This document shows positions 8,483-17,619 of a DNA stretch of 64,000 bases, one piece after another (positions within the stretch are counted from its first letter, which is position 1; every line of letters begins with the position of its first letter). A model generated the notes under the pieces. It saw only the letters and a list, made by a program, of their open reading frames with translations. It was not told the DNA's origin and did no database searches. The DNA lies in contig CAMBTP010000002.1 of assembly GCA_945870855.1 (NCBI GenBank), positions 51,793 through 115,792 of the forward strand, in the 5' to 3' direction. This stretch comes from Prosthecobacter debontii (lineage in GTDB: Bacteria > Verrucomicrobiota > Verrucomicrobiia > Verrucomicrobiales > Akkermansiaceae). The translations under genes and the position numbers were made by a program.

Positions 8483-9037
8483 ATGCGGATCATTTCAGGA
8501 AAAGCCGGGCGAATCGCCATCAAGGTGCCAGCGGCGGTTGCACGGCCGACCACCGACTTCGTCCGTCAGGCGATTTTCTCCATCCTCGGGGAAACGATCG
8601 ACGGAGCGCGCGTGCTCGATCTTTTTTGCGGCTCGGGCGCGCTGGGTCTGGAGGCGCTCAGCCGGGGCGCCGCCTCCTGCGTGTTCGTGGACGAGCACCG
8701 GCAGGCCATCGCGGTTACGGAGGAGAATCTGAAAAAATCCCGACTCGAAGGCGGCCGCTGTGTGAAGGCCGAGGTCTTTTCTTTCCTTAGCCGTGATGCC
8801 TCCAGCTACGACCTTATCCTCGCTGACCCGCCCTATTGGAAAGGCTACGGCGATACCGACCTCGCTGCGAAACTCCTCGCCTTGGAAAGTTTCCCGCAAA
8901 GACTCACCGGCGGCGGTTATCTCGTGATCGAAATTTCCTCCTCCCACCCCACCCCGCCATCGAGTCATTTCCGCCTTATCGACCGCCGCGAATACGGCTC
9001 CAGTGCGATCCTGATCCTCGCCCACCCCACGACATGA
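8483..9037 (+). CDS. rsmD: 16S rRNA (guanine(966)-N2)-methyltransferase RsmD
   Basis: Class I SAM-dependent methyltransferase that modifies G966 of 16S rRNA. From the ATG at 8483 the product has 184 residues and starts MRIISGKAGR, the standard RsmD start; an upstream TTG (8459) lies in a repeat array. It carries RPTTDFVRQAIFSIL, the SAM motif VLDLFCGSGALGLEALSRGA and the catalytic LILADPPYW. It overlaps the next gene (waaA) by 4 nt (ATGA), showing translational coupling. Confidence 0.93.
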   Translation: MRIISGKAGRIAIKVPAAVARPTTDFVRQAIFSILGETIDGARVLDLFCGSGALGLEALSRGAASCVFVDEHRQAIAVTEENLKKSRLEGGRCVKAEVFSFLSRDASSYDLILADPPYWKGYGDTDLAAKLLALESFPQRLTGGGYLVIEISSSHPTPPSSHFRLIDRREYGSSAILILAHPTT

Positions 9038-10323
9038 AAGGTCATCTGTCACTGCTGATATATCGGGCGCTGCTGCCGCTTCTTTTTCTCATCGCGTTTC
9101 CCAGATGGGTTCTGAAAATGCTGCGCCGCGGAGGATTCGGCACGGCGCTCAACGAGAGGATCGGAATCTATTTCCGTGAAGCCGAGTTTGAGCCCTCGGG
9201 CGCGATTCACTTTCACTCAATCAGCGTCGGTGAAACGGCACTCGCGCTGAAACTAATGAAAGCGTGGGCTGCGCAAAGCCCCGGCACCCGCTTCGTGCTC
9301 GCGACCGGCACCGCCACCGGCCACCACTTCGCCAACTGTGCCGCCATCCCCGGCTTGCGGGTCACTTACTCACCGCTCGATTTCCCGTGGATGATTCGCC
9401 AATACATCAACCGCTTCGAGCCGGAGCGCATCATTCTCATCGAGGGCGATGTCTGGCCGAACCTGCTGCGCATCGCCGAAAAGCGTGGCATCCGTATCGA
9501 CCTCGCCAACGCCCGCAACTCCCCGCGCTCTGCCAGCAGACTCCTGAAATTCGCTCCCGCACTGCGCCCATTTTTCTCAAAACTCTCTACCGTCTGCATC
9601 CAGGAGGAGGAGCACCGTGCGCTGTGGCAGGCCCTTGGAATTGCCCCGGAAAAAATTCATCAAACCGGTAGCATAAAATTCGATGCCGAGTCCTCGCCTG
9701 TGCCCTCACCGAATCCGTCTTTCGCGGAAATGCTAGCCGCGTTCGGAATAAATCGACCCATCGTGCTCGCCGCCAGCACCTTTCCCGGCGAGGAGGAAAT
9801 GCTCGCTCAAGCAATCTTCGAAGCGAATCCCGCCGCGCTGCCCGTAATCGTCCCCCGCCACGCCGAGCGACGCGCGGAGGTCGCCAAAGCGCTTTCCAAA
9901 TCCGGCTTCGCCGTGACCTTGCGGAGCGCGTTTTTAAAACCCGTTTCCTCATCCCCTCACGCCTTCGTTATCGACACCACCGGTGAACTCGCAGCCTGGA
10001 CCGCCCACGCGGATGCGGTCATCATCGGGAAATCCTTTCTCTCCACCGGCGGCCAGAATCCCGCCGAAGCCATCCTCGCCCACAAGCCAATCATCCTCGG
10101 CCCACACATGGATAACTTCCAGCCGCTCGTCCGTCATCTGTTAGAAAAGGGCGGCGCACTCCCAGCACATGACGAAGCCTCGATCGCGCTCGCCGTCCGC
10201 GCCGCTCTCGATCCCCAATGCGCTGCGGATCTCACCGATAAGGCGATGCAGATTTTATCCTTCCACAACGGCGCAACAAGACGCCATCTCTCGGTCTTGC
10301 AAGACACGCGCCCATCTGCCTGA
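9034..10323 (+). CDS. waaA: 3-deoxy-D-manno-octulosonic acid (KDO) transferase
   Basis: Glycosyltransferase adding KDO to lipid A precursor at the inner membrane. The 429-residue product starts at the ATG overlapping the rsmD stop. An N-terminal hydrophobic anchor (LLIYRALLPLLFLIAF) is followed by a GT30 domain with IHFHSISVGETALAL (the family's HAVSVGE motif, catalytic Glu) and LIEGDVWPNLL (the ETExWPN position, slightly divergent), then a C-terminal GT-B half with TGSIKFD, VIIGKSF and AEAILAHKPIILGPH. With lpxC-fabZ downstream it indicates LPS synthesis. Confidence 0.92.
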   Translation: MKGHLSLLIYRALLPLLFLIAFPRWVLKMLRRGGFGTALNERIGIYFREAEFEPSGAIHFHSISVGETALALKLMKAWAAQSPGTRFVLATGTATGHHFANCAAIPGLRVTYSPLDFPWMIRQYINRFEPERIILIEGDVWPNLLRIAEKRGIRIDLANARNSPRSASRLLKFAPALRPFFSKLSTVCIQEEEHRALWQALGIAPEKIHQTGSIKFDAESSPVPSPNPSFAEMLAAFGINRPIVLAASTFPGEEEMLAQAIFEANPAALPVIVPRHAERRAEVAKALSKSGFAVTLRSAFLKPVSSSPHAFVIDTTGELAAWTAHADAVIIGKSFLSTGGQNPAEAILAHKPIILGPHMDNFQPLVRHLLEKGGALPAHDEASIALAVRAALDPQCAADLTDKAMQILSFHNGATRRHLSVLQDTRPSA

Positions 10324-10378
10324 ATCCTCTGCAAAGCAAGTTTGTCTTTCTGAAAATAAGTCCCTACCCTCCACGCAC

Positions 10379-12334
10379 GTGAGCGATAATCCTCCCAATC
10401 CCCTTAATAGCCTTTTGACCGAATTCGCACTCGGCCCCTCGTGGGCGCGTGCTAAATCCGAGCCATCAGCGAAGCACACCCACGAATCCCCCGAGCGCGA
10501 GCATCCGCAACGCCGCCGCGATGACCGTGGCGAAAACCGTGGACGCCGCGAGGGCGGAGAACGTCGCGAGGGAGGAGACCGCAGAGGCCAGCGTGATGAC
10601 CGTGGCCAGCGCGATGGAGGAAACCGCCGCGATTTCCAGCAAAGCCGTGGTCGTGGCCCAGAAATCATCCGCCGTGAGGAATTTATCGCACCCACTGAAG
10701 GTGTTAACGTATCCATCGTCCCGGACAAAGCGGCGATCCAGCTTATCTGCAAAGAGATCAACCAAGTCGCACGCGTTTATCCGCTCTTCGATATCGCGGA
10801 TATCATCCTCGCAGAGCGCGCCCGCTGCCGCGCCATTTTCGAGATCTCAGAAAAACACGAACCCTTCTACCGTTGTAAAATTGACGATGCGATTTTTCTC
10901 ACCAAAGAAGAAGCACTTCGCCACCTACTCGACTCTCCGTGGAAAAACCGCTTCGTCGCGGAAACCACCTCCGAGATCGATCCGCCGAAGGGTAATTTTC
11001 AATCCGTTGCCCGCTGCGGCATTTCCGGCAAGCTCCTCGGCCCGCCGAACTACCACGGCTATCAGACCGAGATCCGCCGCATGCACCGCGAGTTTTTCTC
11101 GGAAATGCCCTTCGAGTCCTACACCGCAAAAATCCGCACTGATCGCTCCGAGGACGCCGTCGGTGCATGGTTGGACTCCATGAAAACCCAAACCCGCTGG
11201 CGCATCCTCTCCGACGAGGAATCCAAAGCCGTAGCGGCAGAAATGGCCAAGCCAGCCGAAGAGCCAAAACCCGAGCCAGCACCCGTTGCGGAAGAAGCCG
11301 CTCCCGCCGAACAACCTGCCAACGAGGAATCCGCGACGGAGGAAACAGCAACCGAAGAACCTGCATCCGAAGAGGCAACCCCCTTCACCGAGGAACCCGC
11401 CGCCGAATCCTCCGAGCCTGAACCCGCAGAAGAAGCTCCCGCCCCGGATGAACCCGCTGCCCCGGAAGTGAAATGGTTCACCGACCGCGCCGAGTTGGAG
11501 CGCGCCCTCATCGCGGATGTCCTCAGCAAGGTTTTCCAACTCACGCGCAAAGCTAAAATCTCCGCCGCGATCCCGGCGAAGAACCTCTCCCCCGGCCTAC
11601 TCGTCCGCCTCAAAGCCAGCGGCTCACATCACCGCAAGCACCCTGCCATTCTCATTCCAGAGGTCTGCAGAATCCTCGAGTCCGAGCACATGCCCGTCTT
11701 CAAACGAAAAGGCAAGCTCTTCACCGGCCCCGCCAGACCACAAGCCCTCGCCTTAGACGCGATCCTCGCTGAGCGCCCCGGACAGATGGTGAAATGGATC
11801 CGCGAAAACCCGCCCGCCAAACTCGAAGGCCTCTGGCAAGCCATGCTTCCAGAAGGCTCCACCGCCCCACCCCAAGGCTACGCCGCCGATCTTTTCTGGC
11901 TCCTCCAGCAAGGCCACATCCTCCTCTACACCGACGACACCCTCGTCGTTCAGGATCCACCGAAGCCCCAAGAACCCAAAAAGCCCAAGCAGCCAAAGAA
12001 AAAGCCCGTGGCGGCAACCGAGCGCAGCGAGATAGCGGGACAAAATAACTCCCCAACATCTCCCGCAGATTCTATCCGCCCTGCCAAACCCTCCTCAGAA
12101 GAAATATCCTCACAGGAAACAGCTTCGGAATCTCAGGCAGAACCCGAAGCAACCCTAGAAGAACCTTCCTCTAGCGAAGATCCATCCCCAGAAGTTTCCG
12201 AATCAATCTCAGAAACTGAAGAAGCTTCAACTGAAATCCAAGAAGTCACATCCGAAACCACGGAAGCACCCATCCAGCCCACAGAACTCGTGCGCGAAGC
12301 TGAGGAAGAACCATCCAAAGACCCTCTTCCTTGA
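10379..12334 (+). CDS. RG-rich, acidic-repeat hypothetical protein (651 aa)
   Basis: I do not recognise a named family. The best start is the GTG at 10379 (MSDNPPNPLNSLLTEFALGP). Residues ~35-95 are low complexity, full of Arg, Gly, Asp and Gln repeats (RGG-like). A globular part (~105-270) includes KAAIQLICKEINQVARVYPL and a cluster around YHGYQTEIRRMHREFF. Residues ~285-360 are Glu/Pro/Ala repeats. A second globular part (~365-520) includes LERALIADVLSKVFQLTRKAKISAA, and the tail (520-651) is again acidic. No signal peptide or membrane segment is seen. It sits between waaA and lpxC-fabZ, and its stop codon lies in a heptad array. RNA or nucleic-acid binding is suggested only by the RG box. 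Confidence 0.6.
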   Translation: MSDNPPNPLNSLLTEFALGPSWARAKSEPSAKHTHESPEREHPQRRRDDRGENRGRREGGERREGGDRRGQRDDRGQRDGGNRRDFQQSRGRGPEIIRREEFIAPTEGVNVSIVPDKAAIQLICKEINQVARVYPLFDIADIILAERARCRAIFEISEKHEPFYRCKIDDAIFLTKEEALRHLLDSPWKNRFVAETTSEIDPPKGNFQSVARCGISGKLLGPPNYHGYQTEIRRMHREFFSEMPFESYTAKIRTDRSEDAVGAWLDSMKTQTRWRILSDEESKAVAAEMAKPAEEPKPEPAPVAEEAAPAEQPANEESATEETATEEPASEEATPFTEEPAAESSEPEPAEEAPAPDEPAAPEVKWFTDRAELERALIADVLSKVFQLTRKAKISAAIPAKNLSPGLLVRLKASGSHHRKHPAILIPEVCRILESEHMPVFKRKGKLFTGPARPQALALDAILAERPGQMVKWIRENPPAKLEGLWQAMLPEGSTAPPQGYAADLFWLLQQGHILLYTDDTLVVQDPPKPQEPKKPKQPKKKPVAATERSEIAGQNNSPTSPADSIRPAKPSSEEISSQETASESQAEPEATLEEPSSSEDPSPEVSESISETEEASTEIQEVTSETTEAPIQPTELVREAEEEPSKDPLP

Positions 12335-12361
12335 GGTTTAAAGTTTAAATTTTAAAGTTTC
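12329..12361. repeat. Heptad array forming the lpxC-fabZ leader
   Basis: Units CCTTGAG, GTTTAAA, GTTTAAA, TTTTAAA then GTTTC run straight into the ATG at 12362. The first unit contains the TGA stop (12332-12334) of the preceding gene. The leader is nearly identical to that of gltX at 39412-39443. Confidence 0.75.
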
Positions 12362-13669
12362 ATGTCCCAACAACAAACCCTCGCCAAGACCGCCACCCTC
12401 GAAGGTACTTCCCTGCACACCGGTCAAAAGGTAAGCCTGACACTCAAGCCCGCACCTGAGAATTACGGTTTCAAATTCCGCCGCATCGACCTGCCGGACC
12501 AACCCTTCATCAGTGCCGACGCTGACAAGGTTCAGACCGTAGAGCGTGCCACCACGCTCGCCGAGGGCTCGGTGAAAGTTCACACCATCGAGCACGTCCT
12601 CTCCGCCCTCACCGGCATGGGCATCGATAACGCGATCATCGAGATGGACGCCAACGAGCCGCCCATCGGCGACGGCTCCGCCCGCCCCTTTGTTGAGTTA
12701 ATCAAAAAAGCCGGGATCAAATCGCAGAATGCAGTCCGCAAGGTTTGGGAAATCCGCGAGCCCATCCACCAGGAAATGGGTGATGGCACACTCATCACCA
12801 TCGTCCCATCGAAAACCTTCCGCGTCTCCGTTACCAACGTCGGTCTGGATGGTCGTTTCACCCAATACTTTTCCTCCGAAGTCACCCCGGAACTCTACGA
12901 AAAGGAAATCGCTCCCGCCCGCACCTTCGTTCACTACGAGGACGTAAAGCCCCTTCTCGACAAAGGCCTGATCAAAGGCGGTTCGCTGGAGAGCGCGGTC
13001 GTCATCCGTGGCAATGAAGTGATGTCCAAGGAACCGATGCGCTTCGACAACGAGTTCGCCCGCCACAAGGCGCTGGACCTCATCGGAGATTTTATCCTCT
13101 CCGGCAAACGCATCCACGGCCACGTCATCGCCGTAAAACCCGGCCACGGTCCAAACACCAAGATGGCCGCGACTCTGAAAAAAGAATACGAGCGGATGCG
13201 CGCTATGGTTCCCGCGCCGATCACCATTCCCGACGGTGAAAGCGTGCTCGATGTCAACGAGGTCATGCGCATCCTCCCTCACCGCTATCCGTTCCTGATG
13301 GTGGATCGCGTGATCGACTTCGGCGAAAACTCCTGCACCGGCCTCAAGAACGTCTCGATTAACGAGCCGTATTTCCAAGGCCACTTCCCCGGGCATCCCA
13401 TCATGCCGGGCGTGCTCCAACTCGAGGGCATGGCTCAGGTCTCCTCCATCCTCATGCTCCGCAAGCCAGAGAACCTTGGAAAAATCGGCTATTTCCTCAG
13501 CGCCGATAACGTCAAGTGGCGCAAACCCGTCATGCCCGGCGACACTCTCATCACCGAAGCAACCACCACCAAGATCCGCGGCAACATCGGCCAAACAAGC
13601 TGCCGCTGCCTAGTCAACGGTGAGGTCGTCTCCGAAGCGGATCTCAAGTTCGCGCTGTTCGATCGATAG
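12362..13669 (+). CDS. lpxC/fabZ: Bifunctional LpxC-FabZ: UDP-3-O-acyl-GlcNAc deacetylase / 3-hydroxyacyl-ACP dehydratase
   Basis: A 435-residue fusion. The LpxC half (~1-285) performs the committed step of lipid A synthesis. It starts QQTLAKTATLEGTSLHTG and has the zinc ligands in TIEHVLSAL and FARHKALDLIGD, plus the acidic NEPPIGDGSA. The FabZ half (~290-435) dehydrates 3-hydroxyacyl-ACP and shows ILPHRYPFLMVDRV and GHFPGHPIMPGVLQLEGMAQ with its catalytic His and Glu. Fusing two enzymes that compete for the same acyl-ACP pool is known in Bacteroidetes, Chlorobi and PVC bacteria. There is no Shine-Dalgarno; the heptad array abuts the ATG. Confidence 0.95.
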   Translation: MSQQQTLAKTATLEGTSLHTGQKVSLTLKPAPENYGFKFRRIDLPDQPFISADADKVQTVERATTLAEGSVKVHTIEHVLSALTGMGIDNAIIEMDANEPPIGDGSARPFVELIKKAGIKSQNAVRKVWEIREPIHQEMGDGTLITIVPSKTFRVSVTNVGLDGRFTQYFSSEVTPELYEKEIAPARTFVHYEDVKPLLDKGLIKGGSLESAVVIRGNEVMSKEPMRFDNEFARHKALDLIGDFILSGKRIHGHVIAVKPGHGPNTKMAATLKKEYERMRAMVPAPITIPDGESVLDVNEVMRILPHRYPFLMVDRVIDFGENSCTGLKNVSINEPYFQGHFPGHPIMPGVLQLEGMAQVSSILMLRKPENLGKIGYFLSADNVKWRKPVMPGDTLITEATTTKIRGNIGQTSCRCLVNGEVVSEADLKFALFDR

Positions 13670-13687
13670 GACTAAAGGACAACTAGC

Positions 13688-14371
13688 CTACCAAAACGGC
13701 GGTTTCGCGATGACTGCCCCATTGGCAAGATTGATCGTGGAAGGCAGTTGCGCCGCTTTTAATAAGTTGATCCGGATACCATCATTTCGGGTTCTTAATT
13801 CCTGCCGTAGTCTATTGTCCCACCGATAATGCGTTCCCCGATAAGCGGTGGCTACCTGCTCCAAGTGGTAGCTGTTGCGCCTTTGCGGATTCAGGACGAG
13901 AACCCGTTTTGAGAATTCCTGAATGACCATCCGGATCGGTGTAGCCAAATCACCGTCGCCACTAACCACAAGCGCCGCATTAAAACGATCACGACATGCA
14001 TCCAGCAACATGTGGGAGGCTATATTGACATCCGATTGCTTCTCTTCGCTCCTTATGATTCGGACTTGTCGCGAGCCGCTAGCAGGTGGCTGAGCAAGTA
14101 GAGCACTCGTTTCCTTGACCAGATAATGCCCCTCGATGATCTGAACCCTCGGAAGACTCGATAGCGCAGCAAGGTAAGCGGCTTGCCGCAGACAAGACCC
14201 AGAATCCCCTTCGAACGGCTTCACCCGGGCGGTGAAGTATTTGACGGTGGTGATCCTGTTATTAGGAAACTGGCGGTCGAGCCATTTTTCCAAATCAAGC
14301 CACTTGCATTGATTAGGTTTCAGCGCTCCGAAATAGAGGTTGAAGGCATCAATGTAGGCGATGGTGTCCAT
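13688..14371 (-). CDS. NYN domain (PIN-like) protein, LabA/DUF88 family
   Basis: A 227-residue predicted PIN-fold nuclease or RNA-binding protein. The start at 14371 gives MDTIAYIDAFNLYFGAL, the standard NYN opening with its first Asp and Asn. Further motifs are TTVKYFTARV and DVNIASHMLLDAC, followed by ALVVSGDGDLATPIRMV with the conserved Asp pair. The C-terminal ~50 residues are basic. A frame extending further upstream would translate through a pair of hairpins and is unlikely to be coding. Substrate unknown. It is convergent with lpxC-fabZ and downstream of MATE. Confidence 0.8.
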   Translation of the reverse strand: MDTIAYIDAFNLYFGALKPNQCKWLDLEKWLDRQFPNNRITTVKYFTARVKPFEGDSGSCLRQAAYLAALSSLPRVQIIEGHYLVKETSALLAQPPASGSRQVRIIRSEEKQSDVNIASHMLLDACRDRFNAALVVSGDGDLATPIRMVIQEFSKRVLVLNPQRRNSYHLEQVATAYRGTHYRWDNRLRQELRTRNDGIRINLLKAAQLPSTINLANGAVIAKPPFW

Positions 14372-14385
14372 ACGTAAAAATGGCA

Positions 14386-14427
14386 AGAGCCGCCCGAAGG
14401 CGGCTCTGCGCTCGGCTTTTGGCCGAG
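14386..14427. repeat. Two adjacent hairpins upstream of the NYN gene
   Basis: AGAGCCGCC (14386-14394) and GGCGGCTCT (14399-14407) form a perfect 9-bp stem with a CGAA loop. A second stem, CTCGGC with GCCGAG, spans 14411-14427 with a short T-rich loop. They could terminate the upstream MATE transcript or fold in the NYN mRNA leader. The GAGAGCCG-like end resembles the REP elements at 59-61 kb. Confidence 0.5.
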
Positions 14428-14486
14428 GGGATGATTCACTAAGATAAGATTGGTAGGTTAAGTTGCAAGTCAATTATAAATCATTT

Positions 14487-15908
14487 TCACACCTTCGCAT
14501 CCAACCATTTCCCCTTGAAATGCAGGCGGGTGAAAACGGCGGCCTGCGTCACGAGATCGAGTCCGAACAGCACCCACACGCCGGTGAGCGAGATCCAGCC
14601 GAGGTGGGAAAGCACCCACAGCACACCGATGCGGTAGAACAGCATGCTGCTGAAGGCCCAACTCATTACCAGCTTCGTCGCGCCAGCGCCGCGCATGGTT
14701 GTTTTTAGGATGATGCAGGTAGCGAAGAACGGTTGAACGAACGCGCAAACCACCAGTAGCGGTGTCGCCAATTCCGCGTGGAGTTCGCTGCCGGGTGCCA
14801 ATAGGCCAATCAGCCACGACCTCCCGATAACGAAACACAGCCCCATGAAAGCCATCATAAAGACCGATAGTTTCCATGAGAAACGAACCGCCTGGACGGC
14901 CATTTCCTTGGAACCTGCTCCAAGGTATTGCCCAGTGAGCGCCGCCGCCGCCGCCGCGATTGCAAAGCCCGGCAGGTAACTCATCGACTCCAGCCGAACC
15001 GCGATGAAGTGCGCGCCCAGCGCCCCCTCGTTATTGAGATTGGAAATCACGCGCAGACCGTAGGATTGGATCATCCACATTCCGGCGATCTCGATGGCCT
15101 GCGGAATACCGATACGCCAGATACGCAACATCGTTTCTCCGTGGAAAAGCAGGCCCTCGCACGTCCAGCGTAAGCCCTCCGTTTTTTTCAGCGCGAGGAT
15201 GACCACTACGGTGAGCAAGCCGGCGCTCCAGCCAATCACCGTGCCGAGCGCGATCCCCTCCACACCCATCCCGCCGAATGGCTTGGGGCCGAACACGAGC
15301 AAAACGCTTGTTCCTATGTTGACTAGGTTCACCACCACCATTGCAAGGAACGGCGTCTTCGTATCGCCGGAGCCGCGCAAGGCGGCGTTCACCGCCAACA
15401 TCGCACCCGCCACCGGCCCGGACCAGGCCAACATCAGAATGTATGCCTCGGCATGAATCGCAGCCGCCGGACTCAGACCCATCCAGCGGATCAGCGGCAG
15501 CGTGCTGATCTGTAGGACGAGGTAGGCAGCCACGCCCGCCAACGCTCCCAGCCATAGCCCCTGCCCCAACGCCATGTCCGCGAGTTTGAAATTCCTTGCG
15601 CCCACCGCTCGGGAAACCAGCGCCATCACCCCCGTCGCCACCGCGCCTTGGAAAATATAAATGAACCACCCCACATAACCACCCAGCGCCATCGCATCAA
15701 GGATGGCGACCCTTTCCTCGCCCGCCGCCATCCGCCCAGCAATGAGGAGATCTGTCGTCCCTACAAAAAACGCGAGTATTTGCTCCAACAACGGCCAAAA
15801 CGCCAGCGTGAGGACCTGCATCACAAGGGTCATACCGCCGAGCTTTCCGCCCAAACGGATCTCCTCGCCCCGCTCGCTTACCTCCACCGAAATCCTAGGC
15901 TGATCCAT
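14487..15908 (-). CDS. MATE family multidrug/cation efflux transporter
   Basis: A 473-residue integral membrane protein with the two-fold layout of MATE exporters, about 12 hydrophobic segments. The N-terminal half includes GGMTLVMQVLTLAFWPLLEQ and FVGTTDLLIAGRM; the repeat in the second half includes FHGETMLRIWRIGIPQAIE. These proteins expel drugs or metabolites in exchange for Na+ or H+; the substrate cannot be read. The gene stands alone. Confidence 0.9.
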   Translation of the reverse strand: MDQPRISVEVSERGEEIRLGGKLGGMTLVMQVLTLAFWPLLEQILAFFVGTTDLLIAGRMAAGEERVAILDAMALGGYVGWFIYIFQGAVATGVMALVSRAVGARNFKLADMALGQGLWLGALAGVAAYLVLQISTLPLIRWMGLSPAAAIHAEAYILMLAWSGPVAGAMLAVNAALRGSGDTKTPFLAMVVVNLVNIGTSVLLVFGPKPFGGMGVEGIALGTVIGWSAGLLTVVVILALKKTEGLRWTCEGLLFHGETMLRIWRIGIPQAIEIAGMWMIQSYGLRVISNLNNEGALGAHFIAVRLESMSYLPGFAIAAAAAALTGQYLGAGSKEMAVQAVRFSWKLSVFMMAFMGLCFVIGRSWLIGLLAPGSELHAELATPLLVVCAFVQPFFATCIILKTTMRGAGATKLVMSWAFSSMLFYRIGVLWVLSHLGWISLTGVWVLFGLDLVTQAAVFTRLHFKGKWLDAKV

Positions 15909-15960
15909 TCGCGCGGAGACTGATACTTCATCCCGCGATCTTCAACCCCTCATTGAGTTT

Positions 15961-16234
15961 GATTTTGAACGGTGTATTTCCACCGCTGCTGAAACTATGC
16001 GGAGCGCGAGTCTTTAGCCCGTCCCAGAGAATCAAGTCCCGATAAAGATGGCACTGGGGCGGGCTAAAGACCCGCGGTCCGTTCAAATCCAACGTGATTT
16101 TGATCGGCGTATTTCCACCGCTGCTAAAACTATGCGGAGCGCGAGTCTTTAGCTCGCCCCAGAGAATCAAGTCCCGATAAGAAAAAGATGGCACTGGGGC
16201 GGGCTAAAGACCCGCGGTCCGTTCAAATCCAACG
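15961..16234. repeat. Tandem pair of REP-like elements (~135 bp each)
   Basis: Two near-identical direct copies, about 15961-16094 and 16097-16234. Within each, a left arm containing GAGTCTTTAGCCCG faces a right arm containing CGGGCTAAAGACCCG, giving an imperfect inverted repeat of ~27 bp with a ~40-nt loop. Copy 2 has a small insertion (GAAAA) and point differences, so the duplication is not brand new. The element is non-coding; the frame across it merely translates the repeat twice. Confidence 0.85.
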
Positions 16235-16280
16235 ACCGTATGTTACTGAGCTATAGCGAAAAACATCCCCCACCTTGCGA

Positions 16281-17555
16281 CTACTTTTTAGGTGCCTCTT
16301 CTGGAGCTGGTTGCGCGGGGATCTCAATGGGCGGGGTCACAGCAGAGATACCTTCTGGTATCGGCGGTGCTGCGGCTTCTGGACCGGGCCCCTTGTCCAT
16401 GAATTCAGCCCGCGCTTTCAGTAGGGCATCGACGGTGAACTTACTTACCTCAAAAGTGCGGCTTTCCAGAGCCTTGGCTTTTTCAAAACTATCGGTTAAC
16501 GCCTTGAGCCGATCGTCGAAGACTTTTTGCGCGGCTTCGGCATCCTCGGGCTTTTCGTCTTCGGGCTTCTTGCGCTCCTTTGCAAGATCAGCTTCAACAG
16601 CGACGGTCATGAGATAGCTGTCGGCGGCGGGTGGTGCTTCGGAAACTACTTTCGCAGCAACTGGCTTCGCGGGTTGCAGGTTGATTCTATACGTAAAACC
16701 TTCGAAAGTAGTGATGATGACCTTCTGGAGTTTTTCGGGCGTTGCTTTTTTCTCTACCTCGGCTGCGGGCACTACATCATCGAAACGCGCTAAGGAGAAA
16801 AGAGACTTCAGTGGCGCGGTGGCGGTGGCATCCGTCTTCACGCCCGGGTAAGCCTCGGTGAAAGCGAAATCGGCATTCTCATCGACACGGGTGAACTCCC
16901 ACTCGTTCTCATCCGAACCTGCTTTCGTGACCGAGACCCCCTTGATTTTCTCGACCTTGATGAAGTCTTCGGAAAGCCAGTTTTTAGGATCGGCGGAGAG
17001 TGTGCCGAAAACCTCGGACACCGCATAGAAGCCGGATTCGTCGGCGTGGTCGCGGACGAAGCGACCGTTCGCACCGCCACCGTAGGGCGAGGAGGGAGCT
17101 GCTGATTCGAGATTCTTGCCGAAGGATACTTTCGCGAGTTCTTTACCGGAGGCGTCCTTGAAAACAGCGGTGAGGCCGCGCGTATCTGCTGCGGAGGAAT
17201 TCTCATCCATGCCAAAGCGCGGGGCGAACGAGGGGCCGGCCTCAATCGCTTGCGAGACTTTCAGCTCGGCGAGCGTGCGGAGCAGATCGTTGATGTTGCG
17301 GCTGTTGGCAGGGAAGTTATCGCGTTGCACGACCGCCCACTTGCCGTCCTTGAGAGCGAGGGTGGCGGATTGTTCCGCGCCGGTAACCTCGATAGTTGCC
17401 GCTTTGTCGGCGGCGAAATCGCCAAGCAGGGTATCCCCTGGAATTCGTTTCGTAGCGTTCTTATCCTCACTAGAATTAGATTTTTTCACGAAATAGACGG
17501 ATACACCGAGAACAAGTGCGATGATCCAGAGGATGATGATGGTGCGGGGTTTCAT
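16281..17555 (-). CDS. DUF4340 domain-containing membrane-anchored protein
   Basis: A 424-residue protein with one N-terminal membrane anchor (TIIILWIIALVLGVSVYFV) and a large periplasmic part. The region LLGDFAADKAATIEVTGAEQ, followed by KDGKWAVVQRDNFPANSRNINDLLRTL, is typical of DUF4340. The C-terminus is rich in Pro, Ala and Glu. It is the last gene of a four-gene minus-strand unit (ATPase, permease, GldG-like, DUF4340), an arrangement often seen for this domain. It probably works with that ABC complex; the exact role is unknown. Confidence 0.85.
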   Translation of the reverse strand: MKPRTIIILWIIALVLGVSVYFVKKSNSSEDKNATKRIPGDTLLGDFAADKAATIEVTGAEQSATLALKDGKWAVVQRDNFPANSRNINDLLRTLAELKVSQAIEAGPSFAPRFGMDENSSAADTRGLTAVFKDASGKELAKVSFGKNLESAAPSSPYGGGANGRFVRDHADESGFYAVSEVFGTLSADPKNWLSEDFIKVEKIKGVSVTKAGSDENEWEFTRVDENADFAFTEAYPGVKTDATATAPLKSLFSLARFDDVVPAAEVEKKATPEKLQKVIITTFEGFTYRINLQPAKPVAAKVVSEAPPAADSYLMTVAVEADLAKERKKPEDEKPEDAEAAQKVFDDRLKALTDSFEKAKALESRTFEVSKFTVDALLKARAEFMDKGPGPEAAAPPIPEGISAVTPPIEIPAQPAPEEAPKK

Positions 17556-17569
17556 GCTTTGGGAATGAA

Positions 17570-17597
17570 GTTAAACGTTAGAGGTTATTTGTTAAAC
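17570..17597. repeat. Heptad array (GTTANNN type)
   Basis: Four units of GTTA followed by AAC, GAG, TTT and AAC, between the gldG-like stop and the DUF4340 start. Confidence 0.7.
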
Positions 17598-17619
17598 GGG
17601 TTAGCTTGTGCCGCTGCAG

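Noticed and set aside
15928..16194. 88-codon minus-strand frame
   Set aside because: It is a translation through two copies of the REP-like element (the peptide itself repeats), with no other coding evidence.
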